DNA of 36,322 nucleotides, taken from NCBI GenBank assembly GCA_017881795.1, contig JADGQM010000005.1:1-36322 (forward strand), read 5' to 3'. The position numbers were made by a program, and so were the translations under genes. Position 1 is the first letter of the stretch. The number at the start of each line of letters is the position of its first letter. Positions 19,387-28,063 of the stretch are shown here, in pieces. The notes under the pieces were generated by a model. It did no database searches, was not told the origin of the DNA, and saw only the letters and a program-made list of their open reading frames with translations. This DNA is from Syntrophobacteraceae bacterium. Lineage in GTDB: Bacteria; Desulfobacterota; Syntrophobacteria; Syntrophobacterales; Syntrophobacteraceae.

Positions 19387-20295
19387 ATGAAGCGCATCTC
19401 AATCGTGATGTTTCTTTTGCTAACATTAATGGTTCCCGCTGCCGTATTGGCGGACAATCTAGCACGGGACTACATTCCAGCCCCGCCAGGTACCCTGGCA
19501 ATATTTGCCTACTACGAACACCTCACTGCGACCAATTTATACGTCAATGGCAACAAGTTCTCCAACAATATCGATCTCAACGGCAATATCGGGCTCTTCA
19601 GGCCGGTCTACTTCACACAGATAGGACCGTTCGTAATTGATCCCCAATTCATCATCCCCTTTGGAAGCCTCAGTCTGGATCTTAATGACGGAATTTCCAG
19701 TTCGAATTCTTCGGGTTTTGGAGATCCTATCCTTCTTGCCACGATATGGTTCCTGAACGATCCCAAATGCAAAACCTATCTGGGCTTTACACCGTTCTTC
19801 TATATCCCCGTAGGGAGCTACGACAATGACAAGGCGGTGAATCTGAGTGAAAACCGCTGGCACTTCAGGGAAGAGTTGGGATTTGTCAAGGGCTGGGAGA
19901 TCATTCCGGAGCACAATCTATACTTTGAGCTGCAGGTGGCCGGGGACTTCTTTACCAGCAATAACGACTTTGGGCCAACCGGCGCCACCATGAGCCAGAG
20001 CCCTGGACTCACCGTCGAAAGCCACCTGAGCTATGACCTCACCAAGCTTTTCTGGGCGTCCGCCGATTACTATTACCACTACAACGGAAACCAGGTGGTA
20101 GACGACGTTACCTTTAAGACCGGAGGCCCCAGCAGCACTGTCGGATTGACTCTGGGCTACAACATTGCGCCTTCGTATCAACTGGTCTTCCAGTACAAGG
20201 TCGACGCCTACGTTGAGAATGGCCCGCAGACCCAAACGGCCCTTATTAGGTTCCTTTACGCGACCGATTTCCTTAGTCTGTCTAAGGGTAAGTAA
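19387..20295 (+). CDS. Outer-membrane protein of the phenol-degradation MetA-like transporter family
   Basis: Signal peptide (MKRISIVMFLLLTLMVPAAVLAD), alternating beta-strand pattern, FGDPILLATIWFLN...YLGFTPFFYIPVGSYD. Confidence 0.75.
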   Translation: MKRISIVMFLLLTLMVPAAVLADNLARDYIPAPPGTLAIFAYYEHLTATNLYVNGNKFSNNIDLNGNIGLFRPVYFTQIGPFVIDPQFIIPFGSLSLDLNDGISSSNSSGFGDPILLATIWFLNDPKCKTYLGFTPFFYIPVGSYDNDKAVNLSENRWHFREELGFVKGWEIIPEHNLYFELQVAGDFFTSNNDFGPTGATMSQSPGLTVESHLSYDLTKLFWASADYYYHYNGNQVVDDVTFKTGGPSSTVGLTLGYNIAPSYQLVFQYKVDAYVENGPQTQTALIRFLYATDFLSLSKGK

Positions 20296-20710
20296 AATCG
20301 CTACCAGGTGAGTTGTGCTGTCTCGGAAAGGCGGCCACCCTTTCCCTTGCAGATCGCGGACGTATCCATTTCCATCCGCGTCGGAGACAGCAATTGAGTT
20401 GAGATCATTGCCTGTTTTACAAAACATACTATCACTGGCAAGCGTCAGGCGCCCATATTGGTGGCTGACAGAGTTGTTTTTGGTCGCATTCGGTAATCTT
20501 CCCGCCGAAACACGCGACAACCGAATGGATGTTATCAACGACAGTGTGTATTTTCGGGGATTGTTAAGCTAGTTTCCCGGAATACACGTTCTGCGGTAGA
20601 GAAGGAGGTGAGACCGACGTCAGGAGTGTTTCCATGAAGGAAACCACCCATTTCCATGAAGGAACTCACCCAACGGAGTTAACTAATTAATTCCAAAGGA
20701 GGAATTAGCC

Positions 20711-22126
20711 ATGGCTGAAAAGGTTTGGTTTACGGACGCCAACGCGACGAACTGGACAGAGGCCTTGGCCCCAAAGGCCAAAGACTTGTTCTATGAGGCC
20801 AAGCTGAATCAATGCATTGCCAAGGGGGACTCGGTTGCCGTGAAGATCCACGTTGGCGAGTGGAACCGATCTCGGTGCCTGCGCCCGGAGTTGGTGGCGG
20901 CGATTGTCGAGGAGGTAAAAGCGTGCGGGGGACGCCCGTTCGTGACCGATACCACTACGGTGGTTTACCATCTCTTCAACTCCCGTTGCACCGGTGCTCT
21001 GGAACTGGAAACCGCGGCACGTCACGGCTTCACCGAGGGGGCCCTGGGTTGCCCGGTGATCATCGCCGATGGTTTTTCCGGCGATGACGACGTGCGTGTC
21101 GAGCTCCCCACGGGAGTCATCCTCAAAGAGGCCTATGTCGCCGGGGCACTTGTCCACGCCGACGCGATGATCAATTTGGCCCATGCCAAGGGACACCCGA
21201 TTACCTCTTTCGGCGGGTGCGTCAAAAACATCGGCATCGGCGGACAGTCGAAGCGCGGCAAATACAACGAGCACCTGGCTCACTGGGGCTCCCCCGAGGA
21301 CTTCATCGGCTGGCCGGCCATCTATCCCGATCAGTGCCTGAATCTCGGCTGCGAGTTCCACAAACTGTGCGAAGACGGCTGTCACCGCGGCGCGATCGTC
21401 ATTGACGAAAATGGCTTCCACCTTGATACTGAGAAATGCCGGTTGTGCTATTCCTGCCAGGTCACCTGCATCTTTACCGGTCACGGATGCGCCACGTTCG
21501 TTCCCGATTACTTCCCCTACTCCCAGATGGCCATGAGCGATGCGGCCCTTGGAGTCATGAAGTGCTTCGAGAAAGGCAAGGTCGGTCACATGGCCTACTG
21601 CATTGACGTGGACCCCAACTGTGACTGCATTCCCTGGGCCACGTTGCCGGTCTCGCCGGACATCGGCGTGTTCGCCTCGATGGACTGCGTAGCCCTTGAC
21701 TCTGCCATCCTGGATATGATCGACGCCGCACCAGTCTACCCGGGCGGCGCCAACAAGGCTTTCGAAGGGGTACCAGGCGGGTATAAGCAGGGCATGGACA
21801 AGTTTAAGATCACACAGAGCACGGCGCCCCGCTTTCAGTTGACCGCGGCAGTCAAGAATGGCTTGGGCGTTATGGAGTATGATCTGATCACCTATGAGCC
21901 GCCGCTGACCGCGGAACATATGGCCAAATGGCAAATTCGAACCACCCCGACGACCCTGATCCAGCGGGCGATGTGGGAAAAGCGGGACTTCCTGAAGGAA
22001 GTTGAGCCCTTCCAGCGCATCCCATTTGCGACGAAGCCGCCGCTTGCGGACTACGATGCGGCAGACCGCACACCCTTCCTCAAAAAGCTGCCTGTGAAGG
22101 CCTGGGTAGAAGCGCTGGGCAAGTAA
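20711..22126 (+). CDS. DUF362-domain protein with atypical ferredoxin motifs (paralog A)
   Basis: 471 aa; VAVKIHVGEWNRSRCLRPELVAAIVEEVKACGG, HAKGHPITSFGGCVKNIGIGGQSKRGK, Cys clusters CLNLGCEFHKLCEDGC and CRLCYSCQVTC. Confidence 0.88.
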   Translation: MAEKVWFTDANATNWTEALAPKAKDLFYEAKLNQCIAKGDSVAVKIHVGEWNRSRCLRPELVAAIVEEVKACGGRPFVTDTTTVVYHLFNSRCTGALELETAARHGFTEGALGCPVIIADGFSGDDDVRVELPTGVILKEAYVAGALVHADAMINLAHAKGHPITSFGGCVKNIGIGGQSKRGKYNEHLAHWGSPEDFIGWPAIYPDQCLNLGCEFHKLCEDGCHRGAIVIDENGFHLDTEKCRLCYSCQVTCIFTGHGCATFVPDYFPYSQMAMSDAALGVMKCFEKGKVGHMAYCIDVDPNCDCIPWATLPVSPDIGVFASMDCVALDSAILDMIDAAPVYPGGANKAFEGVPGGYKQGMDKFKITQSTAPRFQLTAAVKNGLGVMEYDLITYEPPLTAEHMAKWQIRTTPTTLIQRAMWEKRDFLKEVEPFQRIPFATKPPLADYDAADRTPFLKKLPVKAWVEALGK

Positions 22127-22357
22127 TGCACCTTTGATCCAGTCTCGGTTGCGGCAGGGGGTTTGCCCCCTGCCGCAAGTGTTTTGGCCAACTGGAAGAA
22201 ACTCTCTTCGGTACCCGAAGCGAGACGAGGCGTCTCTTTCAGCACAAAATCGAAATCCCCTCGTTTGCTGGAATCGCTATCTATGTTACCATTTCGTGAG
22301 CGGTTTTGAGGGTGGGTGCGAACCATACTTCTTAACCTTGAAAGGCGGAAAACGGAT

Positions 22358-23467
22358 ATGTCCCTGGTTCATTACCTGGAGGCGAGAACACGATATACCG
22401 GTGGGAGTTTCATGGCGCGGTTGGGAAGTCTACTCGACGCTGCCGGACTCGATGAACTTATCAAACCGCGCGAGTGGATTGCGATCAAGATTGAAGTTGG
22501 TGAGCTCGGCCACCTCGGTTACCTGCGCCCGCCGCTGGTGCGCGCAGTAGCCGAGAAAGTTATGGCCCTGGGCGGTGAGCCGATGATCGTGGATACGACT
22601 CGCCTCAATACGGTGGGCTCCAAGGTAAACTGGACCTGGCTGGAGGCGACGGCGGCCAACGGTTTTGCGTTGCCCGTGATCGGCCGGGAACCAATCCTGG
22701 CCGATGGATACACCGGCGAGGAGTATGAGTTGTTCCCAGTGGAAGGAGAGGAACTGGGGGGTGTTGAAGTGGCCCGGTCTGTTTCCGAAGCGCGAGCCCT
22801 GATCGTAGTTTCTCACGTTACTGCCCACCCCTTTGCCGGTCTCTCCGGCGCGGTGACCAGTATGGGCCTGGGCTGCAGTGCCCGGCGCGGTAAATGGCGG
22901 ATTCACGAGCCTCTGCAGCCTGTTGTGCTGGCGGATCGTTGTGACGGTTGCGGTCTGTGCATCGACCACTGCCTGAAACAGGCGCTCAGCCTCAGCGAGA
23001 AAATCGTGAAAGTAGACCAGGAATTGTGCTCGGGATGTGCCTATTATTGCACTGCGGCCTGCCCGCGCGGGGCGTTGGCGGTCGAGGGAGACGCGGCTCA
23101 TCGTTTCCAAAAACGGATTGTCGAAGCCGCCGGCGCGGTTCATGTCGCTGCCATGGGGAAACTGCACTTTTTGAATTTCCTGCTCGATGTTGGTCCGTAC
23201 CCCGACTACTACCCGTTTTCGGATGTGGCCATGGTACCCGACTTGGGCGTCCTGTCCGGACGTGACCCGGTCGCAGTAGACCAGGCGACACTCGACCTCA
23301 TCGACCAGACCCCGGGCATTGCTCGCTCGATGGCCGAAGAAGCTGATGCCCTGGCGCCGGGACTGGGCAGGCTGGGGCGTATCACGGGGGTGGCCCCGGA
23401 GAGCTTGCTAGAGTATGCTGAGAAGTTTGGCCTTGGCACCCGCAGCTACGATTTGATGCAATTATAA
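22358..23467 (+). CDS. DUF362-domain protein with 2x[4Fe-4S] ferredoxin motifs (paralog B)
   Basis: IAIKIEVGELGHLGYLRPPLVRAVAEKVMALGG, CDGCGLCIDHC, CSGCAYYCTAACP; start 22358 preferred over 22316. Confidence 0.9.
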   Translation: MSLVHYLEARTRYTGGSFMARLGSLLDAAGLDELIKPREWIAIKIEVGELGHLGYLRPPLVRAVAEKVMALGGEPMIVDTTRLNTVGSKVNWTWLEATAANGFALPVIGREPILADGYTGEEYELFPVEGEELGGVEVARSVSEARALIVVSHVTAHPFAGLSGAVTSMGLGCSARRGKWRIHEPLQPVVLADRCDGCGLCIDHCLKQALSLSEKIVKVDQELCSGCAYYCTAACPRGALAVEGDAAHRFQKRIVEAAGAVHVAAMGKLHFLNFLLDVGPYPDYYPFSDVAMVPDLGVLSGRDPVAVDQATLDLIDQTPGIARSMAEEADALAPGLGRLGRITGVAPESLLEYAEKFGLGTRSYDLMQL

Positions 23468-23480
23468 GAAGGAGCCCGTT

Positions 23481-24443
23481 TTGGACCGAGAAAGGTACGA
23501 GGCGCTTCAGCAGCGCGCGCGTGAAGAACTGCTGGCCACCCAGGGGCCGATTGCGAAGTCGCTCAAGGGGGTGAAGTACCGTGTTGCCATTTTTAGCGGT
23601 AAGGGTGGCGTCGGCAAAACGACGGCCACGATCAACCTGGGCGCAGCCCTGCACCAATTGGGCTATCGGATTGCGATCTTCGACGCCGATATGCATGGCC
23701 CCGCTGTGCCCAAAGCGCTCGGCCTCCTCGGACGACTGGACGTGGTGATCCCTCCCTCGGGACATCACGGAGGACATCACGACCTGCGTTTCAGTCCGGT
23801 CTTATCAGAGCACGGCTTAAGCGTGGTCTCCGTGGGATCTATCTGGCCGAGTGAGGAGACCCCCATCATGTGGAAAGGGGCGCACAAGATGCGTTCCATC
23901 CGCCAGTTCCTGGCAGCCGTCAATTGGGGCCGCCAGGACTTTCTATTGGTTGACCTGCCGCCCGGCACGGGCGACGAGGTGCAGACCGTCATGGGTTCGA
24001 TCCCTAATTTGGGTGGGATGCTGGTTATCACCACACCGCAGGGGATCTCGACCATGGTTTGCAGCAAAGCGATCAATGCGGCACGTGAGCTCAACGCTCC
24101 GGTTTTGGGGCTCATCGAAAATATGAGCGTCCTGAACTGCCCGTGCTGCGGCACCGAGATTAGCCTCTTCGGCCGGCCGAGGGGTGAGCGGCTGGCCGGA
24201 ATGATGCAAGTGCCCTTCTGGGGCCGCATCCCGATGGCAACGGAGATGGGCGAGAGTGTGGATGAAGGGATTCCGGTGGTGCTGAAACACCCTGACGCAC
24301 CGATTAGCCAGGCTTTTCGCGAAATTGCGACCAAGCTGCTGACAAGCCTGGAGGTCACCGGCCCGATGACTGACGAGGAAGCAGCGATGCCTACCACTGA
24401 CGAGCATGATGAACACCATGGACATCACCACCACCACCACTGA
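23481..24443 (+). CDS. Mrp/NBP35/ApbC-type P-loop ATPase with His-rich C-terminus
   Basis: TTG start with RBS; FSGKGGVGKTTATINLG, DADMHGPAVPKALGL, MWKGAHKMRSIRQFL, LPPGTGDE, CPCCG; tail DEHDEHHGHHHHHH. Confidence 0.93.
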   Translation: MDRERYEALQQRAREELLATQGPIAKSLKGVKYRVAIFSGKGGVGKTTATINLGAALHQLGYRIAIFDADMHGPAVPKALGLLGRLDVVIPPSGHHGGHHDLRFSPVLSEHGLSVVSVGSIWPSEETPIMWKGAHKMRSIRQFLAAVNWGRQDFLLVDLPPGTGDEVQTVMGSIPNLGGMLVITTPQGISTMVCSKAINAARELNAPVLGLIENMSVLNCPCCGTEISLFGRPRGERLAGMMQVPFWGRIPMATEMGESVDEGIPVVLKHPDAPISQAFREIATKLLTSLEVTGPMTDEEAAMPTTDEHDEHHGHHHHHH

Positions 24444-24789
24444 TACTACTCAAGCAAGCCACGAAGAACTGAACCGCCGGGTTCTGACGATGGCTACCCA
24501 GGTACTGGAACTGCTGCGTAGTTTCGGACGCGAGCAGATAACCGCCAACGAACTGGTTGCCACCCTCCCCGAAATTGCCGCCAGGTCTACGCTGGCCCAA
24601 CATTGGGAGCGACTGACCGCCGAGCCTGCTCTGTCACCTTGCTTCGAAGTCCTGCAACTGTTGAGCTCTCTTGAATCGGAAGCTGACTATCAGATGCTGC
24701 GCTACGGCCCTCCTTCACTCCACGATGATTTCAGAGAATTGAGCCTGGCCGTCGCACGACTCAGGAAGGCGATTCAGCCCGTCGCATGA
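24406..24789 (+). CDS. Small helical protein of unknown function; start (24406/24409/24418) uncertain
   Basis: 127 aa, overlaps the poly-His tail of the ATPase in another frame. Confidence 0.65.
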   Translation: MMNTMDITTTTTDTTQASHEELNRRVLTMATQVLELLRSFGREQITANELVATLPEIAARSTLAQHWERLTAEPALSPCFEVLQLLSSLESEADYQMLRYGPPSLHDDFRELSLAVARLRKAIQPVA

Positions 24790-24943
24790 GGTAAGGAGAC
24801 CTGTAGACGCCTAATCGTTACTTTTACTTCAACATGGCAAATCAGCCGCGGCTGGCGAGTCGAGAGAGGAGCTGTTGTTGATTTGCCGAATCGCTCTTGA
24901 GTCCGAAGAACGGAAGAGCATTAATTTATGGAGGTTTGATATC

Positions 24944-25327
24944 ATGGCTGAAGTTAAACGCAAAGACGGACGACACATCACCACAGAGGGCGCCGAAATT
25001 CTCACGAAATTGAGTGATGAATTGCCGGGATTGGCCGGCAAATTGGACGCGACGAAGATTCCGGGATGGCAGGAGAAGATCAAGGCACTGGTTGATGATG
25101 TGCCGATCATTATGGAGAAGCTATTTCTGAAGACCCAGGGTGGTACACACATGGCGCAGCTTGCCCTGGATAAGGTGAAGGCGCTGGATGAGGCAGTGAA
25201 AAATGGCATCGAGGGTCTGTCGGTGGCCGACGCAACCCGGGCGGTCGAGCAGGCAATGGAGGAGATGGTGAAGGACTTAAGCGCCCTGATCGAAAAGACC
25301 AAGTCTCATATCATCCGTATGACCTAG
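24944..25327 (+). CDS. Small helical protein of unknown function
   Basis: MAEVKRKDGRHITTEGAEILTKLSDELPGLAGKLDATKIPGWQEKIKALVDDVP...; ggagg RBS before ATG 24944. Confidence 0.75.
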   Translation: MAEVKRKDGRHITTEGAEILTKLSDELPGLAGKLDATKIPGWQEKIKALVDDVPIIMEKLFLKTQGGTHMAQLALDKVKALDEAVKNGIEGLSVADATRAVEQAMEEMVKDLSALIEKTKSHIIRMT

Positions 25328-25347
25328 CGCAAGGAGGCGCAAAACCC

Positions 25348-26211
25348 ATGAAGGTATTGATAACCGGTGGAGCAGGTATTCTGGGGCGGAAGCTGGCCGA
25401 ACTGTTCCTCAAGAACGGCGACCAAGCCAGGGTTTTCGATCTTCCGCAAGTGGATTACAGTTATTTCGATGACAAACAGGGCATCGAAATCGCCAAAGGG
25501 GATATCCGAGACAAAGATACCGTCAAAAAAGCGGTAACGGGAGTGGATGCCGTCCTGCACCTGGCTGCTCTGATTCCGCCCGCGAGCGAACGGGATCGCC
25601 AGTTTACGATGGCAATCAATGTGGGCGGAACCGAGAATTTGCTGGAAGCCGCCAAGGGGACCGCGACGCACTTCGTCCTCACCTCTTCGGTCGCCACCTA
25701 CGGGGATACGACGGGGGATGAACCGTCGGTGAAGGTGTCTCACTCGCAGACGGCCCTTGACATCTACGCCCAAAGCAAGATTGAATGTGAGCGGGTGGCG
25801 TTGGCCAGCGGCCTGCCCTATACCATCTTTCGAATCGCGCCGATTTCCGTCCCCGAAATCATGGACCCGCCTGATGTGTGGCCCTACAAGGCTGACCAGC
25901 GGGTGGAGTTCATCAACCGGGACGACGTGGCTGATGCTCTGTTCGCCTGTGCCAACACGGCGGGGGTGAAAGGTAAAATCCTCAACATCTCGGGGGGAAA
26001 GAGCTGGCAAATGTCGGGGCGGGAGTATGTGACTGCCCTGTATGAGGCGATGGAGCTCGAACCGGAAAAGGCGGCTTTTTCCGACACAGCGGGCTGGTTC
26101 GACTGGTACGATACCAAGGAATCCCAGGCGCTCCTGAAATACCAGAACACACCTTTTTCCGAATTCATCGAGCAACTGCGCAAGGCCGCCGAGGAGGCTT
26201 TCGGCTGGTAG
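25348..26211 (+). CDS. NAD-dependent epimerase/dehydratase (extended SDR)
   Basis: MKVLITGGAGILGRKLAELFL, AVLHLAALIPP, YAQSKIECER. Confidence 0.92.
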   Translation: MKVLITGGAGILGRKLAELFLKNGDQARVFDLPQVDYSYFDDKQGIEIAKGDIRDKDTVKKAVTGVDAVLHLAALIPPASERDRQFTMAINVGGTENLLEAAKGTATHFVLTSSVATYGDTTGDEPSVKVSHSQTALDIYAQSKIECERVALASGLPYTIFRIAPISVPEIMDPPDVWPYKADQRVEFINRDDVADALFACANTAGVKGKILNISGGKSWQMSGREYVTALYEAMELEPEKAAFSDTAGWFDWYDTKESQALLKYQNTPFSEFIEQLRKAAEEAFGW

Positions 26212-26308
26212 AATTACGCTTTTCGGTATCCTGACTGAAAGGGTGCGCCTCAACGCGTTACCACTCGCCATGCGGGCCCACAACGGACGCTTTATAAAGG
26301 AGGAAGCC

Positions 26309-26671
26309 ATGGCAACCCAGGACACATGCGTTACGATCGTACCCTATTTCAAAGTTCACAGCGGCAAATTCGAGCCCTTTAAGCAGCTGTGTGAACGGTT
26401 TGTTGAGAAAAGCAAACCCGAGCCCAAATGCCTCTATTACGGATGGAGCTATTACGAAGATCAAGCTCATTGCCGTGAAGGTTATGTCGATGCCGAGGGA
26501 GCGTTGGCTCATCTCGAGAGTGTGGGGCCTCTCCTGGAAGAAGCGATGAAGATCGCAGACCTCACTCGTCTGGAAATTCACGGGCCTGAGGGAGAGTTGG
26601 CAAAACTCCGAGAACCCCTGGCCAGTCTAAAGCCGCAGTTTTTTACGCTGGAGTATGGTTTCCGCCACTGA
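26309..26671 (+). CDS. Small dimeric alpha/beta-barrel (ABM/NIPSNAP-like) protein
   Basis: MATQDTCVTIVPYFKVHSGKFEPFKQLCERFVEKSKPEPKCLYYGWSYYEDQAHCREGYVDAEGALAHLESVGPLLEE; RBS aaggagg upstream. Confidence 0.7.
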   Translation: MATQDTCVTIVPYFKVHSGKFEPFKQLCERFVEKSKPEPKCLYYGWSYYEDQAHCREGYVDAEGALAHLESVGPLLEEAMKIADLTRLEIHGPEGELAKLREPLASLKPQFFTLEYGFRH

Positions 26672-26851
26672 CGCCGCCGGCGCCACTACCGGTCTGAGCC
26701 TGGGAAACCTGCTCCCGCCTACCGCGGATCCTGATCCTCCAGATCTTGCGGATAACACGAATGCCCCTTAAACTTCGGAAGCCGCCTGCCCATGATTGAG
26801 CGGCAGGCGGCTTCCGATCTTCTTTCGTTTACCATAAAGAAATTCCTTCGC

Positions 26852-27673
26852 TCATCCGTGTTTAACCGTTTCGCTCCTAGCCTGCATCTCGGCTTGCGAG
26901 GCGTCAGTATGGGGGAGCGCATCCCCGACCGCGAGTTTGTTGATGAGAGCTGCCTGGAAGCCCGCTCCAAAACCGTTGTCGATATTCACCACTGAGACCC
27001 CGGACGCACAACTGTTGAGCATGCTGAGGAGTGCTGCAAGCCCACCAAAACTCGCGCCATAACCAACGCTGGTCGGCACGCCAATGACTGGGCAGGAAAC
27101 CAGGCCACCCACGACGCTCGCCAGAGCCCCTTCCATTCCCGCCACAACGACAGCGACATTGGCGCGAAAAAGATCATCACACGAGTGCAGTAAGCGATGG
27201 ATTCCGGCCACGCCAACGTCATAGATGCGTTTAACCTGATTCCCCAGGAGTTCAGCGGTTAATGCAGCTTCTTCAGCGACCGGCAGATCCGAAGTCCCGG
27301 CGCTGACCACGGCGATGATTCCAACCTGCTGAACGGGACGTGGTTTAATCACAACCAATCGAGCCAGCTCGTGGTATTCGCAATCGGTCATCACCTCACG
27401 GATGCCCTGGAAGACTCCAGGGTTTGCCCTCGTCGCCATAATATTATCGTGGAACTGAGATATCCTTTTAGCGATAACTTGAATCTGCTGGATGGTTTTT
27501 CCCTGGCAAAAAATCACTTCCGGGACGCCGGTGCGGATGCAGCGATGATTGTCGATTTTGGCAAAACCCAGATCTTCAAAGGGAAGGGTCTTTAGACGAT
27601 CCACGACTGAGTCAACGTCCAGCATGCCACTCTGCAGTTGCTGCAGAAGGTTTCGCAAGCGATCGCTATCCAT
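26852..27673 (-). CDS. larB: Nickel pincer cofactor biosynthesis protein LarB-like (AIR-carboxylase fold)
   Basis: HRCIRTGVPEVIFCQGKTIQQI, VVSAGTSDLPVAEEAALTAE, YDVGVAGIHRLL, VVVAGMEGALASVVGGLVSCPVIGVPTSVGYGASFGGLAALLSMLNSCASGVSVVNIDNGFGAG. Confidence 0.93.
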   Translation of the reverse strand: MDSDRLRNLLQQLQSGMLDVDSVVDRLKTLPFEDLGFAKIDNHRCIRTGVPEVIFCQGKTIQQIQVIAKRISQFHDNIMATRANPGVFQGIREVMTDCEYHELARLVVIKPRPVQQVGIIAVVSAGTSDLPVAEEAALTAELLGNQVKRIYDVGVAGIHRLLHSCDDLFRANVAVVVAGMEGALASVVGGLVSCPVIGVPTSVGYGASFGGLAALLSMLNSCASGVSVVNIDNGFGAGFQAALINKLAVGDALPHTDASQAEMQARSETVKHG

Positions 27674-27990
27674 GAAAATTCTCCTGTCAAGTGAACCGGT
27701 GAGCTCGGTGGCCTCTCAGGCGCTCTTCCAACCTGAGGGTTGAGCCGGATACCCAACGACCCCAGCGAGCGCCAGAGGAATAATTTTGTCAGGCACTTTA
27801 AACAGCTTCTTGGACTCTCGGACGCGATGGTTGAGCGACCTTCCAGCCCTAACTTCCGTTCCATTGTTTAGCCACACAATTCCTCAAATATGAATAATGC
27901 GCAAGCAAAAATACACTTTCCTAATCCATGGACAAGACTAGCCGGTAGGCGAATTCTTACGTCCATCTTCGGGGAATTTTGGGCGAGGCC

Positions 27991-28023
27991 CCCCAGTGGG
28001 CTGTTTCTGCGAGCCCACTGGGG
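27991..28023 (-). terminator. Hairpin downstream of the full-length AOR gene (12-bp perfect stem)
   Basis: ccccagtgggct / agcccactgggg, 9-nt loop; covaries with 14129-14158. Confidence 0.6.
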
Positions 28024-28063
28024 TTAGAGAGTACATCAGGATGGAGAAGTTACCGGAGAGAGA

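Noticed and set aside
20705-21934. 409-aa antisense ORF on the minus strand
   Set aside because: Mirror of the high-GC3 DUF362 gene on the plus strand; no recognisable domains.
24424-24443. Poly-His tail as an artificial cloning tag
   Set aside because: It continues naturally from DEHDEHHGH and is followed by native downstream genes; not vector-like.
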